From positions 87,707,001 through 87,771,000 of the forward strand of contig JAUMIR010000004.1 in the NCBI GenBank assembly GCA_030847615.1: DNA of 64,000 nt, written 5' to 3'. The stretch is from Gambelia wislizenii (Eukaryota; Chordata; Lepidosauria; Squamata; Crotaphytidae). Position numbers and translations under genes: made by a program. The notes below the pieces were generated by a model. It worked only from the letters and a program-made list of their open reading frames with translations, did no database searches and was not told the origin of the DNA. Positions 23,190 to 35,641 of this stretch are shown here, piece after piece (within the stretch, counting starts at the first letter, position 1; each line of letters begins with the position of its first letter).

Positions 23190-23325
23190 TAACACACATT
23201 GGAAACTGTTTAATGCAGTGTAGATGTGTAAATAGCTATTGCTTAAAACAATTTGTAAGCCGCTCTGATAGCTTTGTGGTTGAAGAGCGGGGTATAAATA
23301 ACTAACTAAATAAAATAAAATAAAT
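23190..23325 (+). mobile_element. L2-like 3' tail
   Basis: TTTGTAAGCCGCTCTGATAG, AAGAGCGGGGTATAAATAAC and a TAAATAAAATAAAATAAATA tail form the common 'gtaagccgctctg...agcggtataaataa' L2-like 3' end with its poly-A-like tail. Confidence 0.75.
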
Positions 23326-26156
23326 AGTGATACCATACGCTGCCTTGGGCTCCCTATGTTTTGTCTCCCCAAAACATTTCTGTGCAGCAGTTCAGCCCAG
23401 TTCTCCAGTCCTTTCCCCTATCTACAGTTCTGAGGGACTAGTTCTTCAAGTGGCTGGGGGAGGTCTCTTTCATCAAATCAATGATGGAGAGAAATGCAGG
23501 AGACAGTAATAATATGTAAGGGTAAATCAATCAAGATTCTTCCCTGGAATGTTGGTTGTGTGGAAGTGTTTTAAAATAAGATAGATATAAACAGGTAAGA
23601 CAAGAAATAACTGGTACTGTTTAAGCAATAATAAACTGGAAGGGGAAAAAAGGAAAAGGCAGCGATGGTTTCCTAATTCATCTTATGCATCATGCTGGGC
23701 TCTGGGTTCAAAGCAGGGCACTATGGCAGTCCCTCATATAGTAAATACAAGTCAGTAGCATATCAGCACTTCAGGATAGCTAAAGTCAGCTAATACCAAG
23801 GAAATGCAAACAGAAACTCTTTATGCCTTTTTGGGAGAGCAGTAGGGCTGGCCCAGAGAACTTGGTAAATTAGTAAATGTTCATTCATAGTTGTGAATAA
23901 ATAACACAATTTAGCAATGGCTCAGCAGTTCCCCATTGTAGGTGTTCTCCAGCCCTCCAGATACCCTACCTTCCTTCTCCTTACTTTCCTGGTGGAATGA
24001 TTTTACTTTTTGTTTCCCAGACTGGGTTTTTGGAAGCAGCAAATACACCTTAGCTATAGCAACAGGAATACTCTGCACTCCTACATAGCCCAGTAATAGA
24101 CTGAGTTGGGTAGACGTTAGGGAGAGAGAGAGAGAGAGAGAGATTTTCTATTGCACCACAGACACTTGCAAACCTGGCTTTTGAAACACTGGTAATTTCC
24201 ACAAAACAGATACAAGTACTGGGCACTGGCTAGTTGAATGACATGGGTACTCGTATGGCTCTCAGCCCAGCTTGCTCTATCACCCCCAGCCCATGGGCTG
24301 AGAAACTGTAATTTTCCACAATGTCAGAGACATGCAGGCAAAGCCACTTTGGGTGAAAGGTAAACAGACTAAAGTTGGCACCTCTGGGTATACAGGCAGT
24401 GCCTGGTCATTATAATTATCTACCTAAACAGCAGGCCTCTGGGCACTGTTGACAACTACCGGACAGAAAGAACATTCTTACACTCCAAAAAAGTAGTACA
24501 GGATAGAAATGCTCAACCAAGGCTGATTATCACTATAGTGTCTGGGTTTCCCTGTGTACTCCAGCAAGGTCTCCTGGGCCTTTATGACATCCAAAACACA
24601 TTTCTTTTTCTATGCAGCTGCCTCTTCAATGCAAGTGCAGCTCTGTATGTATGTACTGTAGCTTTCCAGACCAGAGAATCAGCCCTGAGTCGCCCAGAAC
24701 AAGTATTCCTAGGGTCAATTTCATGACACATGCTACCATGTAACAAGATGGTGAAGCAGGAGGTTAATCTCGGTCCAGAAAAAAAGATCCAACTTGAAAT
24801 TATTTGCTCACCCACAACTCTTTTATTATCTTGCCCTGCACATTTATATTTAAACATAAAAAAAAGGTCTTCTGAAAAGTGTCATATTTCAAGAGCTAGA
24901 GAAGTATTTTCACAATAGAGAATTTTTAAAAGGACCAGGGAGAATTTGCTTCTTGGGGAAAATCCCAGTACAAGAACCAAAAGTGAATGAGTGTTCACTG
25001 TGAAGAAGGCACTACCTAAGAAGATGAACAGGGGATGGATAATAAGACATTGAGGAGGGGAGGGTGACTAACAGATGTACCTCCAGCCACCCCTTTGTGT
25101 GTCTCTTCCTGGAAAACATTTGTGGTTCTCTGACCAGGACAGCCTGTGCCAGGGCCCCCTTATTTGTTTATGAAGGTACAGACCTTAGTAAACAAGGCAA
25201 AAGGAAGCCTTAATAAGGAATGTGCCCCATAATCATGATCATAACAATGATCAAGGAAAGGCTCTGAGGGAGGAGGTATCCCATTCTTTTGCAGAGCCTT
25301 GAGAAGCTCCTGGCCCAATATGCTATTCCTATATTGGGAGAGGCGATTAGTGGGTGATAGGTTTAGGCTGCTATTTCAATGATGTCTAGGCAGCTCAGCG
25401 AGAGGATTAGCATCTTTCCTGTGGCCAGAAAGCTCCAGGTGGCTGCTCCAGTGACCCAGAGACACCACACACTCTGCATGGGACCAGCGAAGGGCTTCTG
25501 TATCAGATAATGGGAGGGGACTGCAGTTGGAATTGATAGGCATTTCTGATTTGCTCCACCATGTCCCTATCTTATCTTATGTGGCTTCTGAAAACATCCT
25601 CTTTTTTTCAAACAGCACTTGGTTGTTTTTTAAACAACAGAGCCTTTTGCCACATTAAACACTAACAGATTTATGACAGCATAGGATTTTATGGGCTACA
25701 GCCTACTCAGTCAGATACAGTAAGTATCTTCCTGAGTTACAGGTACATATGCAAATGATGGGGGGAAGAGGAGGGAGGGAAGGAAAATGCAGAAGGTATA
25801 GGCATTAATAATCCTGTAATTAACAATAGCCATTTACAACACAGCTGTTGTCAAGGCTACAGTGCTCACTGCTGAACATTCTATCATCCCCACTCATATG
25901 CTAGGAGATGAGAAAGGGTTCTGGAAGCAGAATTGCAGCCAGTGTGCAGAGCGACAGCATAAAAGCTTTGTCAAAAGAAGAAGGCAAGTATGTACAGCAT
26001 GCATGTAAGGAGCAGTATGATGCAGTGCAACAGGAGCAGTGCTCTTTGTGTTTGTGCATGCACACACATTTCCAGGGCTGCTGGGATGCTTCCAAAAGCA
26101 GCGTGTGCAGTGCAAAGCAGCCTTCTGCCAAACAAACATGTGAATTTGAGTGTGCT
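23326..26156. other. Long stretch without a gene
   Basis: No exon or repeat family recognised, apart from a (GA)n run at 24121-24143. CpG-poor, ordinary composition. Confidence 0.5.
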
Positions 26157-26172
26157 CCCTCCCTCTCTCTCC

Positions 26173-26205
<33 letters not shown>

Positions 26206-26206
26206 C
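26157..26206. repeat. (CT)n / (CA)n compound microsatellite
   Basis: A CCCTCT/CT-rich run passes directly into an ACACAC run. Confidence 0.92.
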
Positions 26207-26618
26207 ATTTGCTAACCTGAATAAGCCAATTTGGGTTGCAGAACAACACAAACCAGTCATGGACTGGGGTTCCCCTTTGACCATCTCCTTTCATTTCACT
26301 TGATGCCGATTGATCTGAGTTGTTTCCCAGTCAGCTGGGTAACATTCAGTGCATCTAGAAAACAGCACTGCAGAGAGCAGCACCCTGTTTACATAACCCT
26401 CTGAAGTGAAAAAGGTGTGGGGAAATGTCTTCTCATTGTGTATATATGTGCACATGGGTATATCACAAACTGAACTACATTGTGCTGTATACAAGAAAGC
26501 AAGAGTGAGAGTGCTCTCTAATTGCATAAGAGGTCCCACTCAGACAATGTGAAGAAAAAGCCTAATGCAGGCCATGAGAGGAAAAATATAAAGGAATGTC
26601 CAAATGTGCCCATGAAAT
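26207..26618. other. No gene recognised
   Basis: Nothing identifiable. Confidence 0.5.
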
Positions 26619-26790
26619 AGATTTTCCTTGGTTTTTTTCCAGGCTGTGAGGCCGTGTTCTGTATACCACCACACCCACACTCCTACCCAACCATTCTCTA
26701 AAGATGCCAGCTGCAGATGCAAGCGAAACATCAGAAACAAACTCGTCCAGAACACGGCCTCACAGCCCGGAAAAAAACCAAGGAAAATCT
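26619..26790 (+). mobile_element. Inverted-repeat retroelement end with hammerhead-like core (Penelope-like?)
   Basis: Two 43-bp arms, 26619-26661 and 26748-26790, are reverse complements at 42 of 43 positions (the one difference is CCAGG against CCGGG). The 86-bp spacer holds CTAAAGA (26698-26704), then GCCAGC / GCAAGC halves (26706-26711, 26719-26724) and GAAAC (26725-26729). That is the order of a hammerhead ribozyme core (CUGANGA, stem II, GAAA) with the essential G of CUGA replaced by A and an extra U before stem II. Penelope-like elements are known to carry hammerheads. The right flank ATGCTAGCTGTGAAAGCC probably belongs to the same repeat. The assignment is an inference. Confidence 0.55.
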
Positions 26791-29254
26791 ATGGATGCTA
26801 GCTGTGAAAGCCTTTGACTTCACATTACCCATGAAGTCCTGCAGAAAAGAAGATCCCAATGTTCTTTGTGTATAGAGCCCCATGGAGTATGTGTGTGAGT
26901 GTGGTGTGTTGAAGCTATCCCTCTTCCCCTTCCCCCACATGTTCCAGGCCTCAAACTGGCACGATGCCCCCTGGCTGGGGTGCAGGCTATTTCAGGCGTC
27001 TCCTGGGACCTTGTTCTCTGTAAATGTAGAAATCCAAAATACAAACAGAATAGCGGCATGGTGGAGCCAATTTTTCCCCACCTGCTGGACTCTTTATGTT
27101 CCCCTGGCAATGCTTCATGAACGTACAGCACTTCAGGAGAAATAACATAACTTTTGATGAAGAATGACTGAAGAAAGGACCTCCTATGCCAACCTCTTCC
27201 TGGGTTTTTGGAGGAGAGGAAAGGGACAGAAGCAAAGTGCAACAAGGTAGCAAAGAAGGGGTCCCAGTTCCCAGTGCTCAGCCCAACTCCCTTTATTTCC
27301 ATATGTGTACATATCACATCAGCAGCACTAATAACCCCACAATATAGTCAAGACTAGCATTCACAGCAGTTTTTGTCACTTTTCATCGCCACTCCTTCCA
27401 ACAGTCATTATTTGGACTGAGAGTAAATGTTGGTTATATTGCCCAGGAAACCTTCCCTCCCCCCTGCTTGTTCTGGGACAGTCCTGATAAGGAAGGGTAG
27501 AGAAGCTGAGAACAGTGATTAGTAGAGAGGAACCTTCACACTTGGCATGCTGCCTCTGAGCACAATGGCACTATGCATTCCAGTGGAACAGAAGAACGCA
27601 GTGGGAGATGACACTTGGCATAACTTAGTCAGCCCATTCCCATTACTCAGTTCAGATGGGGACACTGAGGAACGGAGAAGGCTAGATTTTGGAGGAGTAG
27701 ATGATATAGTTCCTTGGAGGGTTACTAACAGCTTCTTCCACCCAGGCTCATAGATATTCCATCACCCCCCAATAATTGCTGGTCTGTGACTGAAATAAAT
27801 CGATTCATTTACCCCGCAATACATCTTCCTCCTCCTACTAACAACATATGCATGATGTTTCAGAGTGCACGAAGGAAGCCCAGACTCACCAGCAACCCCT
27901 CACTGCATTTTTCTGCCATGGCCGGGGGCTGCAATGTGGGCGCCCACCTGCCCGCTGTCCCGTGTTGCTGGCTACACCTCCCAGGATACAGAGAACTCAG
28001 ATCATATGGCAGCACCAATTAGACCAAAGGAATGGCAATCTGTGGAGAAGACAAAAAAGAGCAGAGGTCAGAGAAAAGAAACACAAACAATAACAACAGC
28101 AACACTACACCTGCTACATCTGCTCCCCAAATCTTCAGAGGGACGCATCTACAACCATCCACTGGAAGTGTCACCAAGACACTTCTGCAAGCTCAATTTG
28201 GTTTGTTTCAAAGGGGCATCTTCTTTTTAACTGCAAACAGAAATTAATTTTTTTAAAAAGTACTGATGCTTTGCATTCTACATTCAACATATGCCCAAAG
28301 ATGGTAAAAGGAGACAAACCAGCAGGGTTTTGAGGGAACACAGACTTGAAGTTAGCAACAAGCTCTGTATCTGCCCCATTGTTGCTGATTCTTTCAGCCC
28401 ACTACTGCCATCTCTGGAGTGAGAGGAGGCTGCAAGGGCGACACATGGCTGCAAAGAGCATAGCCAGCGCTCAAGGCAGGGGAAGTCTTCAGGGCACTGA
28501 GCACGCACAGGGGCACAGCTGCCATTCAGGACACAGATGGGAGGCAATTGCCTTCCACCCTGGTGCACCTTGTCACGTGCCAGGTCAGCTTTGCCATTGT
28601 GCTACAGACCAGGTGGTACGGTCAGGCAAGGAGAAGGAGATGAGAAATTGCCCACCCTCTCCTTAATGCAATAGACAGCTGGTTAAGGAAGCTTCTTCCT
28701 ATTCAGCCATAGTGTGTGCATGCCTGTATCTCTCTCTCTCTTTCTCTGTGTGTTCATAGCAAAAGAGGTCAGTACTAAAGACAATTTGAGATACGGTAAA
28801 GCTAAAATATAAGGTGGTTGCAACCAGAGCTTAAAACAATTATCTTTCAGGCTATAAATCCCCAAAACCTTCAGCCAGCATGAAAGATTCTGGGAATTTT
28901 ATCCCACCCAAAAGAAACTTTCTTGAGTTCTGGTCACGGCAGAGCATAACATAGCTCACAGGGGTGGAGCATGAGAGAATGTCTTTAAACTATAACATAC
29001 AAGGACAAGGTGGAGTGGGGAGGGAAGGGCCTCTGTTGATGGAGATAAGGAGTCAAGTGCTTGAGCATTTCCCTACTGTCTTGTCCATAGGTCTCAGGCT
29101 GGGGATGCAAACCCTGAAAACATCCCTCTGCTATGATGATATGACCCCAGAAAAGGTGACATGGAGAAAACGAAACCTCACTTAACCTTGACCCTTGCTC
29201 AGGCTCTCAACTTGAGTGACCCAAGTGCCCAGCTTGTCTTGTCTTATCTTGTCT
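26791..29254. other. Long stretch without a gene
   Basis: No exon or family recognised. The 165-residue antisense frame at 26820-27317 has no domain. A CT-rich run lies at 28730-28750. Confidence 0.5.
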
Positions 29255-29480
29255 TGTTTGTTTATTTGTTCAACCCCATGGTTGCCCCAATGTGCTCAGG
29301 GCAGCACACATGGCTCTCTTTCTCCCTACCTTCTCCTCACAACAACCCTGTGAGGTAGTTCAAGATGAAAAAGAGTGACTCATAGTTCTTCCACTGAGTT
29401 TCATGGCTTAGTGGAGGACTGAATCTGAATTTCCCAAGTCTCAGTACAACACTCTGGCTCCTATACCACACTGGTTCTTT
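29255..29480 (-). mobile_element. tRNA-headed SINE with L2-like tail, degenerate
   Basis: Antisense: CTCCTCACAACAACCCTGTG, AGGTAG, AAGAGTGACTCATAG, TTCATGGCTTAGTGGAGGAC, then CAACACTCTGGCTCCTATAC and CACACTGG. The head is the same tRNA-like class as the other SINEs. The body near 29290-29350 (GTGCTCAGGGCAGCACACAT) is L2-like rather than RTE-like, so it is a different SINE subtype. Confidence 0.7.
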
Positions 29481-29534
29481 AGAGTCAGTCCTCTTGCCTG
29501 GAGATTTGAACCATCCAACATACATGTGCATGCG

Positions 29535-29536
<2 letters not shown>

Positions 29537-29569
<33 letters not shown>
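29537..29569. repeat. (AC)n microsatellite
   Basis: About 16 AC units. Confidence 0.95.
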
Positions 29570-29571
<2 letters not shown>

Positions 29572-29959
29572 TGGAGGTGCTACAGTCCCTTCTTAATGTA
29601 CTATCTCAACACTTAGTCGACACTCCAGCGACATGGCTTTTGCGAGAAAAGGGTCCTAAGAGTTCAGTCTTCTGAGCTCTTATGAAAGTCTGCATGAGCA
29701 TCCCATTCCTCTTTTGTCAGACACTGGTGGGTCCCAGGTGTCCTGTCTTGGCCTCCAGAGAGTTGCCCTGGTTGCATCAGAAATTTCTGGTCATCAGGGA
29801 CCAAACATCATGGCAGACTTCTCACCTGAGCTCCAGCTTATGAAAGCATGGAAGTTAGAGTCTGGTTCTACCCTTCTCTCTTGGCATATGTTCATATCTG
29901 AGTACCAGGAAAAACTGGCATGCAAAGCAGAGCTTGGGGGACTAGTCAGAAGGCATGAT
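29570..29959. other. No gene recognised
   Basis: Nothing identifiable. Confidence 0.5.
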
Positions 29960-30200
29960 ATATCAATGTGCATGTGTATGTGCCTTCAAGTTGCCTGTTA
30001 ACTTATAATGAACCCATGAATTTTATAGGGGTTTCTTAGGCAATGAATACACAGAGGTGGTTTTGCCAGTTCCTTCCTATGAAATATAGCCTACAGTACT
30101 CGGTATTTGTTGGCAGTCTCCCATCCAAATACTAATCAGAGCTGACCCTGCTTAGCTTCCAAGATCAGATGGGATCTGATGCCTTTAGGATGTTCCCTCT
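29960..30200 (-). mobile_element. 5S-rRNA-derived SINE (5S-Sauria type)
   Basis: Positions 30100-30197 are a decayed reverse complement of 5S rRNA. GCAGTCTCCCATCCAAATAC corresponds to the box C side, GACCCTGCTTAGCTT (30144-30158) is the reversed box A, and AAGATCAGATGGGATCTGAT covers the upstream part. The low-coordinate side (GTGCCTTCAAGTTGCCTGTT, AACTTATAATGAAC) is the same RTE-like tail found in the tRNA SINEs. A 5S head fused to that tail is the known structure of squamate 5S SINEs. It is not a functional 5S gene. Confidence 0.9.
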
Positions 30201-32428
30201 AAAATTTTATTTTTTTAAAGTCAAAATTTCGAAGCCTGGAGGGTTAAATAAAAATGTCAAGAGCCTCCTGCTCATTCCACTATGTGGACTCCTGGATTTT
30301 TGCCTTAGAGGCCTGCTCTGACCCCATCACCAAGGGTACTAACTCTCATGGGCACAGTGGGCCTTTTTCAGTGGGTGATGCTCTCAGCAGAGGCTTCTCC
30401 TGGGCAATTGCCCTGCCTCATTCATGGAATCTCATGGGCACTCTTTCCTTTGAAACCCTCCACTGTTCCACCTGTGCCGCTTTGCTTTTTTCTTTCTTGC
30501 CCAAAAATATGTCAGGGTGGGAAAATGAAATCAACTGCCAGGTTTACACACAAGCTATGTAAGTTTAGGGTCTCAGGAGCTGAGGCACTTCTAAGCAGAA
30601 TTTTTAAATTTTTACATAATTGTTAGGAGAATACACACTGTGGGAGCAATGGTATGGAACCTCTTAAACTTGACATGGTGTAGGACACCTCCTCCTGACC
30701 TTCAGTGGGCTGCACAGGGACACCCACCAGAAACTAGAAGTTACGTTTTGGGCCACCAGAAGTAACTTCTGCTCACCCTTATTTTATTTTTTCCTGTTGT
30801 TTCAGAGCCTCCAAATCAGCATTTATACCCTAACTGAACCCCACCAAGGTGATATTTGGGTGAAAAAGTTTTTTTCAGTCACTCTTTCTTAAAATGTGGG
30901 GCAGGGAAGGAAATCTACCTGAGATTCCCCTAAGGGCTACATGGGGCCCATGAGCCATATAATTCCCATCCTTGCTTTAGGGTCTGTCTTAATCAAGCCC
31001 TGAATCCATAGCTGCAGGATGTCTTTTTATTAGGAGCGCTAGGAGCTGTATCAGAGATTCTTGTGCTGAAACAAAGGGGTGATTGTTGCTCCAGATCAAC
31101 ACAAATTATCTTGGGTACAACATTCAGATGCTGAGACTGGACAGGAGAGTGCAATCTCTGTAGGGGGCATGACCTATAGGCCCAAGGACAGTGTGTTCCT
31201 GGAGAAGACACAGAGGGAGGCAGGCAAGATAGATACAGCAGCAGGAGACTTCCTATGAAGAAAGCAGAGCTTGGAAAAGTTATGTTTTTAGAAGTACAAA
31301 TCCGAGATCCCAACACTGGCCATGGGGATTACGGAAGTTGTCATCAAAAGCGTCTTGAATGAAAAGAGATGGACAGTGCAGGCATGCCCTATAGATGTGC
31401 TCCTGTGCATTGCTCTTTAACAAAAAAATTGGTACCAGAGGGAAAAATAATATGGAAAGTATAGAGATAGGTTACTACACCACACACACACACACACGCA
31501 TGCACACAGAGAGCAGTTCAGCATGTTTCAACAAACTTTTTATTCAAAACTCATAGTATTCATAAATGAATTGAAACAACCAGGTCAGGTAAGCCTTACA
31601 TAAGTCAACGAAAACATTTTGAACCTTCTAGGCTCTACTTGAAGGCTTCTTCCAAACTGCATACAGAAATGAAGAAAAGCTTCTGCTTTTCTTATGATTT
31701 CAATTTTGCTGGCCAAATACATCTGTTGTTTTTAAAAAACTTTCAAGGGAAAGCTGATGAGGCAGGCTTATCTGTTCTCCCCTTTTCTCTCCGTTTTGCT
31801 GTTTATCCATGCTCAGTAAAGGATTCTGGAGGCAGCTGCTGTTTACCATGCATGTTGTAGGATAGTCTAGAGCAGAACCTTGTTCTTTCTCTAGCTCAAG
31901 ATTTATTGCATTGTTTACTCCATACATGCTGCTGCAATCTGACAGTGAAAGTTGGTGATTCTCCAGCCCACCTTCACCACCCTCTCAATGGGCGATGCTG
32001 CTAAAAAAAGTTAAACTAGACAGAGTATGAGGAGGAAAAGGAGGGCTAGGAAGGCATAAAAAGCCTTTGTAAAAAGGAGCTGTCAGAGACTGTCAGAGAC
32101 TGTAGTAGGCATCAGAGCAGACTGGGTTGGGTAAAGCGCAGCTCTGGAGTGGATTCTGCCCCCCCCCCATTGTTTTTTCAGTCCTCAGTCCCTCTAGACT
32201 CCCCGAATTGCCTTTTTTCTGGCTAAAAAAAGAGAAGGCAATTGAAGTCTTCGGAAACAGCAATTCACCTTTTAAATGAGTTACAGCCCTGCCCCTCTGC
32301 ACACTGTTCAGCATTTTTAAAAATACAAATTTTTCAAAATCAAAAGTGAAATTCTGGGCCCTTTCCAGTTGGTTTTGTTTTCTCTGAGTTTTTGGGATTT
32401 GGGACAGTCTGTGTAGCCCCCAGAGGTC
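30201..32428. other. Long stretch without a gene
   Basis: No exon or family recognised. An (AC)n run lies at 31482-31497. Small tandem GTCAGAGACT x2 near 32082-32101. Confidence 0.5.
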
Positions 32429-32471
32429 CCATAGACAGAATATGGAATCTGTCTATGGATTCCATATTCTG
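32429..32471. repeat. Two interlocked inverted repeats (A-B-A'-B')
   Basis: CCATAGACAG (32429-32438) is inverted at 32449-32458, and CAGAATATGGAATC (32436-32449) is inverted at 32458-32471. Both pairs are perfect and they overlap, a pattern expected from template switching during replication. Confidence 0.85.
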
Positions 32472-34194
32472 CTGGATCTGCTACTGTTGCTTATCTCTGG
32501 CGCTGACACTAGGACTGGGTAGAAAAGTCCACATCCTGACAATTTAAAAAGCGAAATGTACATAATTTCTCAAGTTCAGGTGGAAGCTCTCTTACCCTCC
32601 CCTGTGACAGACAGAAGTAGGAAAGGGAGATAACGCAAAAGAGCTACACAGGCAACTCTGATTTACATTATTTATACAACATTTCCCAGCACAAACTTTG
32701 GGCAACTTTGGCACAGAACTCTCTTTTTTTAAGTTCAGAATGAACACAGCCCTGCTTCTAGGTATATTTTTCAGGTAAAAGGTGAATTCTCCACAACATT
32801 GCAACCATCCAACCAGGAAACAGGCTTCCTCAAAAAAAACATGAGACGTGCATAACAGTTCTCTCTGTGGCCATCAAAGCCCAGTTCCTGCAATCAAAAA
32901 TGAATTCAAAATACAAGTCCAACTAACAAATTGTCCCCAATTAAAAAAAAATCCAAGTAGCTCAAGATCCTTCCCAGAGCAAGCTGGTGAAGAAAGATCC
33001 ATTTTACTTGAACAAGGACATTGTAAATACACTCTACTGCAGCAAAGTGACTGCCACAGGAGCCAAGGTGAAAATGCAGCGAGCATTAACAAAGAACACT
33101 GAAGACAGCAGAGAACCAAAGGGGGCACTGAGGAGAGAGTGGAACAGAGGGCTCTTTTCTGCTCCAGGATCCTGAATGGGAGGAAGTACATGAAAGACAC
33201 TCCCTCCAGCTGTCAGGCATCAGAGAAAAGTTGCATCTTACATGGCCAGGCAGGAAAGAAGTTATACACAGAAAGTGTTATGTGATATGGGATCTGACTC
33301 CACCTCTAAACTTAACTTGAGTTGACTCTCATCCTGGACAGAGGCCTTAACGATGTTTTCCCTTTTCATCCCTCAGCAGTCCTTGTCCTGCCAACAAAGC
33401 CCTAGTGCATTGGGATGCAGAATAGCCCTTTGCTTTGCCATGCCAAAACCAAGGAAGTGCAACAAGAATCCCTCCAAAGAGCAGGGACATCTCACAAAGG
33501 GGGCATGCGGAAGTTGTGCCCAGGGATGACACTGTGTCTCAGAGACACTTTTCTTGAAGCACACCCCTCCCTCGCCACCTACTTGAGCTGACAGCCCACC
33601 CTACTCCAAGTGACAGAGGAATGAGTTTTCTCCTGCATTTTGGCCTGGCATAAGGAACTTTCCTGTCTTACTCAGCCGAATAGACTTTGGCAGCTGCATA
33701 ACTGAACTGCAAGGGGATCAGAAGTCCTGCAGGAAAGCCAACAAATTTACCTTGGAAGAAGAGTCGGCAGTGACTTTGGGAGGGGACCTTTGAAAGCTGA
33801 TGTGTGTGGGGGGAATACCTGACACTATGGAAACAATCCCAGCTGGCAGCTCAACCAAACTGTTACATTAACAGTAATCAGATCTCTAGTTGCCATTGAC
33901 TCACACTACTCAGGTCTAAGGCCATGCAATGAATGCTTTCCTAGGATGACGTGCTTGTCAGGTTATTTAAGGTGCTCAGTCCATGCCAACTTGCATCTGT
34001 TGCAGTGGACCATGCAACAAGAGTCCTTGTGGAAGTTTGCTCTGCATAATTGGAAGTAACACTTGCTACAAATTCTAACTATTTAGAGAAATAGCCATTT
34101 TAGCATTCTTGCAACATAGATAAAAAAGGACTTCACTGTGTGGATGAAGTTTACCATATCCTTTCCACCTCTCACCTCAGAATTTATATATCTA
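32472..34194. other. Long stretch without a gene
   Basis: Nothing identifiable; ordinary CpG-poor DNA. Confidence 0.5.
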
Positions 34195-34300
34195 CAATTC
34201 AGGTAAGAGTGACAAAGTGAGCTCTGGGCCACAAAAGCTTATGCTGCAACAAAATGTGCTAGCCTTTAAAGTGCCACAGGAGTCTTTGCTTTTCTGATCA
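34195..34300 (+). mobile_element. Sauropsid repeat with 'agtgagctctgggccacaaaagctt' block
   Basis: The words GACAAAGTGAGCTCTGGGCC, ACAAAAGCTTATGCTGCAAC and CCTTTAAAGTGCCACAGGAG match an abundant interspersed repeat ('ctgatgaagtgagctgtagctcacgaaagcttatgct...aggtgccacaagtact'). In its intact form the first part has a hammerhead-like core (CTGATGA, self-complementary GTGAGC..GCTCAC, GAAA). Here that core is badly decayed (GTGACAA, CCACAAAAG). Family not named with certainty. Confidence 0.6.
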
Positions 34301-34929
34301 TTTGGGGGGAGTGGTTTAGTGAAAGTTTCTGTTTCATTCTTCCTTTCTCATTGAGCAATCACCAATCATCACAGAGTCCTTTGTTCCTCTCTGTCAGTCT
34401 TCCTTGTTACATTTCTGATTGTCAGTCTCTAACAAGATTTCACACATTAGTATTACAGTGAGACATAAACTACTACATTCATTCAGGGGAGAGGGCTGTA
34501 AGCCATCCAACCTGTTGCAATTGCCATAGTGATATGATTAACCACACACAATTCTACTGCCATATGCTTTGTTCATTGCTCTCCTGCTGTTTGAACACCT
34601 TTCACATTTCAATGGCTTGTTCTAAAGTATAGGGTGTGTTTATGTACATTACCCTGGCCAGGTCAGAATGAGGATATAGTGTATTAGGCGAAGCCAATAT
34701 TTTGGTTGATGAGGCTGGCAAGAGAAACCGGCGGGACTTCTTTTTCCATAGATACATCACCTCCAGACCAAGCGTATGTATTGCTATCGGGGACAGTAGG
34801 GAAACGGAGAAGAATGGCATGAGGTCAAAAGCATTGCCAGGTGTTGGTAAAATTATCTCACATTATTCCAAGCAAGCCGGGAAACCAGCCCTTGAGCCAA
34901 ACCCCAAATCCTGCTCGATTTTCTTGTAT
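34301..34929. other. No gene recognised
   Basis: Flank of the CpG island. CpGs begin to rise after about 34720. Nothing coding identified. Confidence 0.5.
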
Positions 34930-35641
34930 TCATGCGCGGATAAGCCAATAAGAGTTCTTCCGAACAACACCTCGCACCCGCAACCCCAAATCGGCAAGGA
35001 GCCCTGGCCTCCCCAACCCACCCACCCCCGGCTCCCCAGGATCACCTGGCCAGATCGGGTGCGCGACTCCTTTAAAAAACAGCGGAGGGAGCCACGAAAT
35101 GGGATGCGCGCCGACGGGGGAGGGGGTTACATCAGCTTGCCACGTGGGAGCCGCTCCACGCCCCGCCCCCCGCACATGCCGGGGTGGAAAATTACAGCGC
35201 ACGGACCCCCAAGCCTGGCCCCGGAGGGCGAGCGATGGCTCCACCCTGCCCAGCCCCAGATGCGTCCCCCCCGCCCCACACACCGCCGCCCCTCCAGCGC
35301 CGCCACTGACACGACTCCGTTGCTCCGGGGCAACCCTTGGGGGGGAGGCGCCTCTTGCGCCGTGGTCGCCCCCCTCCCCGCGCGCCCCGGCCAGGTCTGA
35401 AGTTGGAGGCCGCCCCGGGCTGACCAGTGAGCCGCGAGGCAGAGGCAGCAGCTCGGAAGCGGGAAGGAGGCGGCTGTGGCCAGAGAGGGGGACTCGCTCG
35501 GGGGCTGCCTCCCTCCGCAGCACGTTTGCCTCCGACGCTCCCAGTCAGCGGCTCGGTGGTCCCGTCTCTTCCCGCTCCCTCCCGCAGGCTGTCTGTCGGC
35601 CCGCCCGCTGGCTGGCTGGCTTCTGCGCCTCGCGCTTGGCT

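Noticed and set aside
26820..27317. Antisense 165-residue open frame as a gene
   Set aside because: No domain, overlapping frames on both strands, and it starts inside the flank of a repeat.
8837..29569. AC/TG microsatellites as possible CRISPR-like or regulatory arrays
   Set aside because: They are plain dinucleotide repeats without spacers; ordinary in vertebrate DNA.
30100..30197. 5S rRNA gene
   Set aside because: Too many substitutions, lacks terminator T-run in place, and is fused to a SINE tail.
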